Assembly: GCF_900107695.1 (NCBI RefSeq)
Contig: NZ_FNQP01000007.1
Coordinates: 56,126-120,125 of the forward strand
Source: Thiothrix caldifontis
GTDB lineage: Bacteria > Pseudomonadota > Gammaproteobacteria > Thiotrichales > Thiotrichaceae
Direction: 5' to 3'
DNA length: 64,000 nt
The notes under the pieces are model-generated. The model was not told where the DNA came from, ran no database searches, and saw only the letters and a list, made by a program, of their open reading frames with translations. Position 1 is the first letter of the stretch. Each line of letters begins with the position of its first letter. Both the position numbers and the translations under genes were made by a program. Shown in pieces: positions 1-7,689 of the stretch.

Positions 1-42
1 CTGGACTGGACTGGACTGGACTGGACTGGACTGGACTGGACT
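1..42. repeat. Pentanucleotide microsatellite (CTGGA)8 plus two bases
   Basis: Eight perfect tandem copies of CTGGA start at the first base of the window and end with a partial CT. The true copy number is unknown because the array may extend upstream. It lies inside the coding sequence that begins at 138 on the minus strand. Confidence 0.95.
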
Positions 43-138
43 ATCATCCAATGCAGATTGATTATTTTCCATTACTTCATGGAGATAGCTGTCGATATTG
101 AATTCATTAAAGTCAATATTTTGATTATTTTCGTCCAT
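1..138 (-). CDS. 5' end of a repeat-bearing protein gene (partial)
   Basis: An ATG at 136-138 on the minus strand is preceded by a GAGG ribosome binding site six bases away and a promoter-like pair further up. The 46 visible codons give an acidic, Asn/Gln-rich start (MDENNQNIDFNEFNIDSYLH) and then a run of a five-residue unit (S-P-V-Q-S). That run is encoded by the CTGGA/TCCAG pentanucleotide array and leaves the window. Five bases is not a multiple of three, so gain or loss of one unit would shift everything downstream out of frame, although the repeat itself reads as the same cyclic peptide in all three frames. I do not recognise the protein. Because only the start is visible I cannot tell whether the downstream frame is currently open. 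Confidence 0.6.
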   Translation of the reverse strand, partial: MDENNQNIDFNEFNIDSYLHEVMENNQSALDDSPVQSSPVQSSPVQ

Positions 139-176
139 TTTAAGCCTCATTATGATTATGTTATTAAGTAGGTTGT

Positions 177-205
177 AGTTTAGTTTTTACTGTTGACTCT
201 ATCAA
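177..205 (-). promoter_or_regulatory. Sigma-70-type promoter for the repeat-bearing gene
   Basis: Read on the minus strand, TTGATA (200-205) and TAAACT (177-182) are separated by exactly 17 bases. The start codon lies about 40 bases downstream at 138, leaving a leader of roughly 30 bases with a GAGG site. It sits between the comM stop codon and this gene. Confidence 0.45.
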
Positions 206-233
206 CCAGCATCAGATAAATGGCTTGCTGTTT

Positions 234-1742
234 TTACAGCGCAGCGAGGCGATCCAACGCCCGATAACTGAGGGCTTCGGTCAAATGCGCGGTGCGAATC
301 TCGGCACTGTCGGCAAGATCGGCAATGGTACGCGCCACTTTGAGGATGCGGTGATACGCCCGTGCGGACAGCTTGAAACGTTCCATCGCGGCATTCAGCA
401 ATTTTTGGTCTTTATCACTCAAGACGCAATGCTGATCGACATCGCGCCCACTCAGGGCATTGTTGATTTTGCCTTGGCGGGCGTGTTGGCGGGAACGTGC
501 CGCTTCGACCCGTTGGCGCACCATCGCGCTGGTTTCGCCCTGTTTTAAGGATTGCAGGTCGTCTTGTTTCACCCGTGGCACTTCGATTTGCAGGTCGATG
601 CGATCTAAAAACGGTGCAGAAATGCGGCTGCGGTGTTTGCGTTGACGTTCCGGGCTGCATTCGCAGTTTTCACGCAAGTCACAAGCACGCCCTTGCGGAC
701 ATGGATTCATGGCGGCGACGAGCTGGAATTTGGCAGGGTAAGTGGCTTGGCGGGCGGCGCGGGAAAGCGTGATCTTGCCGGTTTCCAACGGTTCGCGCAG
801 CACGTCGAGTACGGTGCGGTCGAATTCAGTGAGTTCGTCGAGAAACAAAATACCGTGATGCGCGAGGGAAATTTCCCCCGGTTTGACTTGCGAACCACCG
901 CCCACTAAAGCCACACCGGAGGAGGTATGATGCGGTTCGCGCACTTGGCGTTGCCCCCAGCGGCTGGCTTCAAAACCGTGATGGCTGATCGAGGCAATCG
1001 CGGCGGATTCCAGTGCTTCGTCTTCGGAGAGTGGCGGCAAAATCGTGGCAAGGCGGTTGGCGAGCATGGTTTTGCCGGTTCCTGGTGGCCCGACCATTAG
1101 CAGGTTGTGACCGCCCGCAGCGGCGATTTCCAACGCCCGACGTGCCATGAATTGCCCTTTCACATCGCTAAGATCGAAAGGGTAAGTGGTCTCGGCGGTT
1201 TCAATGTGTTGTTCCCAACGCACCAACGGCTCACTACCGTGCAGGTGTTCCACCACTTCGCTGAGGGTGTTGGCAGCAAAAACCTTCAAGCCTTTGATCA
1301 AGCTGGCTTCGGCAGCATTGTCTTGCGGTACGATCAACGCACGTCCGGCTTGCAAGGCGGCAAACGCGGTAGGCAAGACCCCGCGTACCGGACGCAATTG
1401 CCCGCCTAAGGACAATTCGCCGATGAATTCGTAACCTTGCAATACCTCGTGGGGCAATTGCTCACTCGCCGCCAACATTCCAATCGCAATCGGTAAATCG
1501 AAACGTCCGCCATCTTTAGGAATATCCGCCGGTGCCAGATTAATGGTGACGCGCCGCACCGGAAAGTTGAATTCGGAGTTGGTCATGGCGGCTTTGACGC
1601 GATCCCGGCTTTCTTTCACGGCGGTTTCGGGCAAGCCGACGATGGAAACACCGGGCAGGCCATTGGCGAGGTGTACTTCGACGCTCACTAAGGGGGCATC
1701 CAGCCCGTTATTGGTGCGGCTGTAAACGATGGCTAAGCTCAT
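234..1742 (-). CDS. comM: ComM/YifB family AAA+ ATPase (Mg-chelatase-like)
   Basis: Full-length 502-residue member of the ComM/YifB family. The family has an N-terminal Lon-like fold domain (about 1-170), a central magnesium-chelatase-type AAA+ domain and a C-terminal Mg_chelatase_C domain. The Walker A motif GPPGTGKT is near 218-225 and Walker B GILFLDEL near 297-304. In naturally competent gammaproteobacteria ComM is a hexameric helicase that promotes branch migration while incoming DNA is recombined, so this gene hints at transformation competence. The gene stands alone. The ATG at 1742 fits the conserved family start (MSLAIVYSR), though no strong ribosome binding site is visible before it. 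Confidence 0.93.
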   Translation of the reverse strand: MSLAIVYSRTNNGLDAPLVSVEVHLANGLPGVSIVGLPETAVKESRDRVKAAMTNSEFNFPVRRVTINLAPADIPKDGGRFDLPIAIGMLAASEQLPHEVLQGYEFIGELSLGGQLRPVRGVLPTAFAALQAGRALIVPQDNAAEASLIKGLKVFAANTLSEVVEHLHGSEPLVRWEQHIETAETTYPFDLSDVKGQFMARRALEIAAAGGHNLLMVGPPGTGKTMLANRLATILPPLSEDEALESAAIASISHHGFEASRWGQRQVREPHHTSSGVALVGGGSQVKPGEISLAHHGILFLDELTEFDRTVLDVLREPLETGKITLSRAARQATYPAKFQLVAAMNPCPQGRACDLRENCECSPERQRKHRSRISAPFLDRIDLQIEVPRVKQDDLQSLKQGETSAMVRQRVEAARSRQHARQGKINNALSGRDVDQHCVLSDKDQKLLNAAMERFKLSARAYHRILKVARTIADLADSAEIRTAHLTEALSYRALDRLAAL

Positions 1743-1839
1743 AATTATTATTGCTGACTATTGGTGCGGAAATGGCATTAATTCTGCGTTTTTTACGCGA
1801 TTTGCTCAAACAAAGTCGACAAAAGGTGAATAGCGGAAC

Positions 1840-1855
1840 TGGCACACAAGTTGCT
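1840..1855 (+). promoter_or_regulatory. Sigma-54 (RpoN) promoter, consensus match
   Basis: The sequence TGGCACA-CAAG-TTGCT matches the -24/-12 consensus TGGCAYR-N4-TTGCW at every defined base. It lies on the plus strand, and the predicted transcript start near 1867 leaves a leader of about 115 bases before the ATG at 1984. An enhancer-binding regulator would be required for activity. None is adjacent. Confidence 0.6.
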
Positions 1856-1983
1856 TAAACATGACAGGACACGACTATCGCTTTTTTCGGCACGATTGTG
1901 AAATCAATCACGGTTTTTGCAGTCGAAACGTTTTATAACGTGGTAAATCCGCAACATTTTAACAAGACACAAGGCATAACAAC

Positions 1984-2364
1984 ATGAGCAACACAAACGA
2001 GACTACCGGGCAGCCTCAAAGTATTTCTAGCACTACCCCTTACCCGCAAGCCAGCCACATTTGCACGCGCCACGGCACGGCAACCACTGAACAGGGGCAA
2101 CGCAAAGTGTATGCACGCCATACCTTTATCACCCGTGACCCGCACGACAAAGTGCTGCAATATTACAGCGAACAATTCGGGCAACCCCGTGAGCAAGCAG
2201 GCGCAGTTTACTGGCAGCAAGAAACCCAAAATGGCAATCAACATATTTTGGTGGAATTAACCGTGGAAGCCCCTTCGCAATCGGATCAGCTTAAATCACA
2301 AGAACAGGGGCAAACCTTGATCAAATCTTACCGTGTGGTGACCTCTGGCAGTCAAGCGGGGTAA
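1984..2364 (+). CDS. Hypothetical protein, 126 aa, probably sigma-54 controlled
   Basis: A soluble, polar 126-residue protein with no signal peptide or membrane segment. The first 30 residues are Ser/Thr/Gln-rich and probably disordered. The rest (HTFITRDPHDKVLQYYSEQF and a beta-rich stretch around LVELTVEAP) looks like a small folded domain. An AAGG sequence lies about a dozen bases before the ATG. The gene is bracketed by a sigma-54-type promoter upstream and an intrinsic terminator directly downstream, so it is very likely a single-gene transcript. I do not recognise the family and assign no function. Confidence 0.7.
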   Translation: MSNTNETTGQPQSISSTTPYPQASHICTRHGTATTEQGQRKVYARHTFITRDPHDKVLQYYSEQFGQPREQAGAVYWQQETQNGNQHILVELTVEAPSQSDQLKSQEQGQTLIKSYRVVTSGSQAG

Positions 2365-2380
2365 CTTGCTGGTGGTGACT

Positions 2381-2416
2381 CAATGCTAACTCGAAATGTG
2401 TTTAGCATTGTTTTTT
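2381..2416 (+). terminator. Intrinsic terminator of the 1984-2364 gene
   Basis: A perfect 9-bp stem (CAATGCTAA at 2381-2389 pairing with TTAGCATTG at 2402-2410) encloses a 12-base loop and is followed at once by a run of six T. Confidence 0.85.
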
Positions 2417-2434
2417 GCGACAAATCTTTGAAAA

Positions 2435-2462
2435 TATTGGCGCACCCGTATTGGCGCACCCG
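2435..2462. repeat. Tandem 14-bp duplication at the 3' end of tRNA-Arg
   Basis: TATTGGCGCACCCG occurs twice back to back, at 2435-2448 and 2449-2462. The second copy contains the encoded CCA and 3' acceptor strand of the tRNA. Duplicated tRNA 3' ends are what integrases leave behind, but a simple slippage event would look the same. Confidence 0.9.
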
Positions 2463-2527
2463 GCTGGAATCGAACCAGCGACCCTCGGCTTCGGAGGCCG
2501 ATACTCTATCCCCTGAGCTACGGGTGC
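2452..2527 (-). tRNA. tRNA-Arg (anticodon CCG), CCA encoded
   Basis: On the minus strand the 76-base sequence folds as a cloverleaf. The acceptor is GCACCCG/CGGGTGC, the D-arm is GCTC..GAGT, and the anticodon arm is TCGGC-CTCCGAA-GCCGA. The T-arm is CTGG-TTCGATT-CCAG, followed by discriminator G and an encoded CCA. The anticodon CCG reads the arginine codon CGG. A promoter-like pair lies about 15-40 bases upstream. Confidence 0.97.
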
Positions 2528-2541
2528 TTTGCAGAAAGTGC

Positions 2542-2570
2542 ATCATACCCAACGCACGCCGCCACGTCTA
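2542..2570 (-). promoter_or_regulatory. Probable tRNA-Arg promoter
   Basis: On the minus strand a TATGAT -10 box (2542-2547) is spaced 17 bases from a TAGACG -35 box (2565-2570). A start would fall about seven bases downstream, just before the tRNA at 2527. A second motif, TTGACC near 2615-2620, lies further upstream without a good -10 partner. Confidence 0.45.
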
Positions 2571-2744
2571 TCATGGCGTTAATGCGGAAAATTGCATTTT
2601 TTAGTATGATTCAGGTCAAGTTTTCGTTGCCGACACATAGCGAATATTAGGGAATATGAATATAATCCGTCGGTTTATGATTTTCTGATGCTCAAAATTC
2701 ACAGATTGTTTGGCGCATAGCGCCCAGTCTACAGGAGGACACAA

Positions 2745-3701
2745 GTGGCTCATTATACACCTAAAGACCCTATGGCTAAGCCAATGCTGATTGGTGGTCT
2801 CGTTTTGATCGGCGCAACAGTCGCCGTATTGGTTTCCAACTTATTCAGTACCATTGAAAAGAATTCCATTAAGGGCGAAATTGACACGACAGCACAAGTC
2901 GCTGCGGCTGATGCCAATCTCGCTCCCATTGGTAAGGTTAACGCAGTGGATAAATCCATTGTGAAGGAAGCGCGTTCCGGTGAAGCGGTCTACACCGCCG
3001 TTTGTACTTCCTGTCACGCGGCTGGTGTACTGGGCGCTCCTAAACTTGATGACAAAGCGGCATGGGCTCCGCGTGTGGCGAATGGCTTAGACGGTTTGAT
3101 GAAAAACGCCATCAATGGCCTTAACTCGATGCCAGCACGCGGCGGTGATCCGAGCATTACTGACGAAGAACTGAGCAATGCCATTGTTTACATGACGGGT
3201 AAAGCAGGCCATGACCTCTCTTCTCAGGTGAAAGCCCCTGCTGCTGCACAAGCTGCTCCAGCAACCACTGACGCTGCCCCTGCTGCTCCAGCAACCACTG
3301 ACGCTGCCCCTGCTGCTCCAGCAACCACTGACGCTGCCCCTGCTGCACAAGCTGCTGCTCCGACTCCTGAAGTCGTCCCTGCAACTGAGCAAGCCCCTAC
3401 CGCAGCACAAGCTGCTGCTCCGGCAGCCACTGAAGCCGCCCCTGCTGCACAAGCTGCGGCCATTGATGGTGAAAAAATCTATAAAGGTATCTGTTTCTCT
3501 TGCCACGACGTAGGTGTTGCGGGTTCACCTAAATTCGGCGATAAAGCAGCGTGGGATCCACGTATTGCGACAGGAATGGAAACATTGTATGGCTCCTCAT
3601 TGAATGGTAAAGGTGCAATGCCAGCCAAAGGTGGCAATCCAGCCTTATCTGATGCTGAAGTCAAAGCTGCCGTTGATTACATGGTTTCTCACGCCAAATA
3701 A
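2745..3701 (+). CDS. Membrane-anchored di-domain cytochrome c5-type protein
   Basis: The 318-residue protein starts with GTG at 2745, placed by an AGGAGG site at 2733-2738. One membrane helix (about 13-31) anchors two class I cytochrome c5-like domains in the periplasm. Domain 1 has the heme-binding CTSCH at 87-91 and a likely axial Met in NSMPARGG. Domain 2 has CFSCH at 250-254 and Met in GAMPAKGG near 292. The domains are similar to each other and are joined by an Ala/Pro/Thr linker (about 165-240) built partly from perfect 10-residue repeats. Such proteins shuttle electrons to terminal oxidases or denitrification enzymes. The partner is not in the window. A TATAAT at 2661-2666 may be its -10 box. 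Confidence 0.92.
   Translation: MAHYTPKDPMAKPMLIGGLVLIGATVAVLVSNLFSTIEKNSIKGEIDTTAQVAAADANLAPIGKVNAVDKSIVKEARSGEAVYTAVCTSCHAAGVLGAPKLDDKAAWAPRVANGLDGLMKNAINGLNSMPARGGDPSITDEELSNAIVYMTGKAGHDLSSQVKAPAAAQAAPATTDAAPAAPATTDAAPAAPATTDAAPAAQAAAPTPEVVPATEQAPTAAQAAAPAATEAAPAAQAAAIDGEKIYKGICFSCHDVGVAGSPKFGDKAAWDPRIATGMETLYGSSLNGKGAMPAKGGNPALSDAEVKAAVDYMVSHAK
3252..3341 (+). repeat. Three perfect 30-bp tandem repeats in the cytochrome linker
   Basis: Copies at 3252-3281, 3282-3311 and 3312-3341 are identical and encode the 10-residue unit APAAPATTDA in phase with the gene. Copy-number change would lengthen or shorten the linker without a frameshift. Confidence 0.95.
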
Positions 3702-3720
3702 TGTGCTGTTGATACCCTAA

Positions 3721-3760
3721 GCAAAAAAGAAAGGCGCTGTGTAGCGCCTTTCTTTTTTGC
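3721..3760. terminator. Bidirectional intrinsic terminator after the cytochrome gene
   Basis: An 18-bp perfect inverted repeat (3721-3738 and 3743-3760) with the tetraloop GTGT. Its GC core is GGCGCT/AGCGCC and it is flanked by an A-run on one side and a T-run on the other, so it can work on either strand. Confidence 0.92.
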
Positions 3761-3790
3761 AGCTCTGGCAATTGCGGGTAGTATGCCCGC

Positions 3791-5575
3791 ATGAAAACAC
3801 CTAGCACTCAATACACTTACACATGGCGAGAATTGTTCCAGCAGATGCTGCGGCATCGTAAGGAATTAATCATTGCCAACCTTATTGCCATTGTCGCGGT
3901 ACTCATTAGTGTGCCGATCCCTTTATTGATTCCGCTATTAGTTGATGAAGTGCTACTCGATAAACCCGGTTGGTTAGTAGCATGGATGAGTGGCTTATTC
4001 CCTACCGCCTGGCACGGGCCAGTGCTATACATCACCTTCATCAGCGTGTTAACCGTCATCATGCGCCTTATTGGGCTAGCAGCAGGCGTTTGGCAAAACC
4101 GCGAATTTACCCTGATTAGCAAGGAACTCACCTATAGCATCCGTCGCCGTTTGTTGGGGCATATCGAAACGGTGGCCATGACCGAATACGAAACCCTTGG
4201 CAGTGGCACGGTCAGTTCGCGGCTGGTGGTGGATGTCGAAACCATCGACAATTTCCTCGGCATCAGTATCAGCAAGTCGATTGTCGCGGTTCTCACCCTG
4301 ATTGGGGTAACAGGGGTGTTGCTGTGGTTACATTGGCAATTGGCGCTGTTCATTTTGCTGCTGAATCCGCTGGTAATTTTGCTGACCACCAAACTGGGTT
4401 CTTACGTCAAAGAGCTGAAAAAGCAGGAAAACAGTGCATTCGAGTTATTCCAGCAAGCCTTGACCGAAACCCTCGATACCATCCAGCAAATTCGTGCCAG
4501 CAACCGCGCCAGTAGTTTTTTCGGGCGCGTGACCGAACACGCGCAACAGGTGAAGCAACACGCAGGGCAATTTGCCTGGCGCAGCGATGCTGCCAGCCGT
4601 TTATCCTTCACGGTATTCATCGCGGGATTTGACCTATTCCGTGCGGTCAGCATGTTAATGGTAGTGTTTTCCGATCTCAGTATTGGCGAAATGTTTGCGG
4701 TGTTCAGCTATTTGTGGTTCATGATGGGGCCGGTACAAGAAGTGCTGGCGATTCAATACGGCTGGTACAGCGCGAAAGCCGCTTTACAACGCATTAACAC
4801 CTTGCTGGCACTGCAACCTGAACCCCGTTATCCCCATATCCACAACCCGTTCGCAGGCAAAACCACGGTCAGTGTGCGGGCTGACAATATTACCTTTGCC
4901 TATGGAAACAAGCCGCCGGTATTGTGCAATGTGAATCTAACTATCAACGCAGGGCAGAAAATCGCCTTAGTAGGGGCAAGCGGCGGCGGGAAATCCACCT
5001 TTGTGCAAGTACTGTTAGGGCTTTACCAGCCGCAGCAAGGGCAATTGTATTTTGATGGTATTCCTGTCACCGAAATCGGTTTGGATGTGGTGCGTGAACA
5101 CGTTGCCACGGTTTTACAACAACCGGCATTGTTCAACGACACAGTACGTGCCAATCTGACGTTAGGGCGCACTATTGCGGATGTGCAGCTCTGGGAAGCC
5201 TTACGCATTGCCCAACTGGATGACACGATTCGTGAGCAAGCTCAAGGGTTGGATACGGTGGTGGGGCGGCAGGGAATGCGGCTTTCGGGGGGGCAGCGCC
5301 AGCGTTTGGCGATTGCCCGCATGATTTTATCGAATCCCAGCGTGGTGATTTTGGATGAGGCAACCTCGGCACTGGATACCGCGACTGAGCAAAAGCTACA
5401 CGCAGCGATGAGTGAATTCCTGCAAGGGCGCACTACCCTGATTGTGGCGCATCGCTTGAGTGCAGTCCGTCAGGCTGACCATATTTTCGTCTTTGATGAT
5501 GGCGGTATCAGCGAACAGGGCAGCCATCAGGAATTATTGGAACAGGACGGTTTGTACCGCAAATTATACGGATAA
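3791..5575 (+). CDS. ABC exporter half-transporter (membrane plus ATPase)
   Basis: This 594-residue fused half-transporter has a six-helix exporter membrane domain (about 25-330) and a C-terminal nucleotide-binding domain. Walker A GASGGGKS is near 395-402, the signature LSGGQ near 498-502, Walker B VVILDEA near 518-524 and the H-loop AHR near 553-555. It should function as a homodimer exporting a lipid, peptide or drug-like substrate. No substrate gene, accessory peptidase or membrane-fusion protein is adjacent, so the cargo is unknown. There is no clear ribosome binding site. A GCGGG/CCCGC inverted repeat (3774-3790) ends directly at the ATG. Confidence 0.93.
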   Translation: MKTPSTQYTYTWRELFQQMLRHRKELIIANLIAIVAVLISVPIPLLIPLLVDEVLLDKPGWLVAWMSGLFPTAWHGPVLYITFISVLTVIMRLIGLAAGVWQNREFTLISKELTYSIRRRLLGHIETVAMTEYETLGSGTVSSRLVVDVETIDNFLGISISKSIVAVLTLIGVTGVLLWLHWQLALFILLLNPLVILLTTKLGSYVKELKKQENSAFELFQQALTETLDTIQQIRASNRASSFFGRVTEHAQQVKQHAGQFAWRSDAASRLSFTVFIAGFDLFRAVSMLMVVFSDLSIGEMFAVFSYLWFMMGPVQEVLAIQYGWYSAKAALQRINTLLALQPEPRYPHIHNPFAGKTTVSVRADNITFAYGNKPPVLCNVNLTINAGQKIALVGASGGGKSTFVQVLLGLYQPQQGQLYFDGIPVTEIGLDVVREHVATVLQQPALFNDTVRANLTLGRTIADVQLWEALRIAQLDDTIREQAQGLDTVVGRQGMRLSGGQRQRLAIARMILSNPSVVILDEATSALDTATEQKLHAAMSEFLQGRTTLIVAHRLSAVRQADHIFVFDDGGISEQGSHQELLEQDGLYRKLYG

Positions 5576-5595
5576 ATACCGCTAACAGCAGATAC

Positions 5596-6639
5596 TTACA
5601 ACAGCCACTCAGCAGGAATAGTGCCTGCAAAAGGCGTAACGCTCAGCTCAATGGGCGTTTCCCCCGGTCGGGCGAGTTTGCAGACCACTTCAGGCGCGTG
5701 CTTGCCCTGGCTGTAACGTGCTGAAATTTGTGCCGCAAGCAGCAAGTCTTCGCCTGTGATATTGTCACCGTCCAGCAGTGTTAATGGCCCCGAATGGCTG
5801 GCGGTTTTAATCCAGGTAAACTGGTTTTTGTAGCCTTCGAGAAAATTAGTTTCACCTTCTTCGCGGGAAATAATCATTTTGAAATGGGGGCGTGGACGCA
5901 CGTGCCGCCCAATTTTTAGCAGCATAATATCGTCGAGTTCGTAGTCACGGCAGGGGCGATGCGCCCATAAATCTTTAAGCTTGTCCGTGTAATTCGCATC
6001 GGTGAGGAAGCAACAGCCACCCGCAGGTTGGGCGTATTCCTCAATTCCCCATTGAGCCGCCAGTGCCATTTGTGGCTTGCGGCTGCGCCCGCTGAAACCG
6101 AATAGCTTTTCACGGTCGATCCAACCTTCGCGTTCTGGTTTGCTGGGGGGTAGATTACGGGCGGAAAGTGGGCGTAATAACAACTCATCTGCACCCGATT
6201 CAGCGGCAATGATCGGCATGGTTTTGGCACGTTGCGACATCGGGCGTTGCCCGACGACTTCGCCAGTGATGATGAAGTCGAAGCCTTTGTGCTGAATCCA
6301 TTCGTGCGCTTTTTTGACCATGAAAATCTTGCAGTCGAGACAGGGGTTCATGTTCGCGCCGTAACCGTATTTGGGATTCAGGACTACATCTTTGTATTCT
6401 TCAACAATATCGACAATGTGTAGCTTGATGCCGAGCTGTTCGGCGACCCACAGCGAGTTGTTGCGCTTGGGCTTATCGCTGTGCTGCTTGCGGATGGCGT
6501 GGGTATGGCCTTCCACGCAAAAGCCGGTGTAAAAATTGATACCTTCGACGTGGATGCCTTGTTCCAGCACCGCTTTGGTGGCAAGCATCGAATCAAGTCC
6601 GCCGGAAATCAGCGAAACAGCGCGGTATTGTCGGGTCAT
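5596..6639 (-). CDS. PP-loop tRNA thiolase-like protein (MnmA/ThiI-related)
   Basis: The N-terminal ATP-pyrophosphatase loop SGGLDS (about 12-17 from this start) identifies an adenylating enzyme of the tRNA sulfuration superfamily. CLDC about 85 residues later and GEVVGQRPMSQ resemble the thiouridylase active-site region. The C-terminal third is a separate domain that I take to be the small RNA-binding type found in this subfamily. Databases often label such proteins tRNA (5-methylaminomethyl-2-thiouridylate)-methyltransferase, but canonical MnmA is longer toward the C terminus and this is a distinct branch, so I leave the symbol blank. A GTG at 6648 would add three residues. I prefer the ATG at 6639. 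Confidence 0.8.
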   Translation of the reverse strand: MTRQYRAVSLISGGLDSMLATKAVLEQGIHVEGINFYTGFCVEGHTHAIRKQHSDKPKRNNSLWVAEQLGIKLHIVDIVEEYKDVVLNPKYGYGANMNPCLDCKIFMVKKAHEWIQHKGFDFIITGEVVGQRPMSQRAKTMPIIAAESGADELLLRPLSARNLPPSKPEREGWIDREKLFGFSGRSRKPQMALAAQWGIEEYAQPAGGCCFLTDANYTDKLKDLWAHRPCRDYELDDIMLLKIGRHVRPRPHFKMIISREEGETNFLEGYKNQFTWIKTASHSGPLTLLDGDNITGEDLLLAAQISARYSQGKHAPEVVCKLARPGETPIELSVTPFAGTIPAEWLL

Positions 6640-6780
6640 GGTGGTCACTGCTCAATGGGATGGCGCTATTATGCCAGAAAACCTCGTTTTGATACCGTGT
6701 ATTCGGTCGGGGTGCTGAATGCAACAGCAGCTTGCAGTATACTTGCCCCCTTTCAGGCATAAACGTAAAGCAAGTAAGTT

Positions 6781-7689
6781 ATGGCTAACTATGACCTTTC
6801 CACCTTTCAAGGGCTGATTCTGGCTCTGCAAGATTACTGGGCGCAACAGGGCTGCGTCATTATGCAACCGTATGACATGGAAATGGGCGCGGGAACATTC
6901 CACCCAGCAACATTTCTGCGTTCCATCGGCCCTGAACCCTGGCGTGCGGCATACGTGCAACCGTCACGCCGCCCCACAGACGGGCGCTACGGCGAAAACC
7001 CTAACCGTCTGCAACACTATTACCAGTTTCAGGTCTTGCTAAAGCCGTCGCCGGATAATATTCAGGAACTCTACCTCGGTTCGCTGCAAATGCTCGGTTT
7101 CGACCCGCTGGTGCATGACATCCGCTTCGTCGAGGACAACTGGGAATCGCCAACGCTGGGCGCATGGGGCTTGGGTTGGGAAGTATGGTTGAACGGCATG
7201 GAAGTTACCCAGTTCACCTACTTCCAGCAAGTCGGCGGCTTGGATTGCAAGCCCGTCAGCGGTGAAATCACCTACGGTCTGGAACGCCTCGCGATGTACA
7301 TGCAAAACGTGCAAAGCGTCTACGATCTGGTGTGGACAAAAGGCCCGCAAGGGGTTGTCACCTACGGCAACGTTTACCACCAAAACGAAGTTGAGCAATC
7401 CACCTACAACTTTGAACACGCGAATGTTGAAGAGCTGTTCCACACCTTTGATGTGTGCGAACGCGAAAGCCAACGCCTGATCGAAGCCGGATTACCCTTG
7501 CCTGCTTACGAACAAATGCTCAAAGCCTCGCACACTTTCAACTTGTTGGATGCGCGGAAAGCCATTTCCGTGACCGAACGCCAGCGCTTTATTTTGCGGG
7601 TGCGTACTTTATCGCGGGCGATTGCCGAAGCCTATTACAACGTCCGTGAAGCCTTGGGCTTCCCGATGCTGTCCGCAGGAGAAAAATAA
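6781..7689 (+). CDS. glyQ: Glycyl-tRNA synthetase alpha subunit
   Basis: A 302-residue class II aminoacyl-tRNA synthetase catalytic subunit of the bacterial alpha2beta2 glycine enzyme. It activates glycine with ATP and charges tRNA-Gly together with GlyS. The sequence is conserved throughout, for example [31 protein letters not shown] and [11 protein letters not shown]. Its stop codon overlaps the glyS start by one base (TAATG), giving translational coupling. A -10-like TATACT lies about 40 bases upstream, in the gap shared with the divergent PP-loop gene. Confidence 0.98.
   Translation: MANYDLSTFQGLILALQDYWAQQGCVIMQPYDMEMGAGTFHPATFLRSIGPEPWRAAYVQPSRRPTDGRYGENPNRLQHYYQFQVLLKPSPDNIQELYLGSLQMLGFDPLVHDIRFVEDNWESPTLGAWGLGWEVWLNGMEVTQFTYFQQVGGLDCKPVSGEITYGLERLAMYMQNVQSVYDLVWTKGPQGVVTYGNVYHQNEVEQSTYNFEHANVEELFHTFDVCERESQRLIEAGLPLPAYEQMLKASHTFNLLDARKAISVTERQRFILRVRTLSRAIAEAYYNVREALGFPMLSAGEK

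Noticed and set aside
2383-2604. A 73-codon plus-strand open frame over the tRNA gene
   Set aside because: It is an antisense reading of tRNA-Arg, a common false gene call.
3252-3341. Regular 30-bp repeats that could suggest a CRISPR array
   Set aside because: The copies are directly adjacent without spacers and lie in phase inside the cytochrome gene.
3087-3506. Minus-strand frames with Cys/Ser/Arg repeats opposite the cytochrome linker
   Set aside because: They are antisense translations of the 30-bp repeats, not genes.
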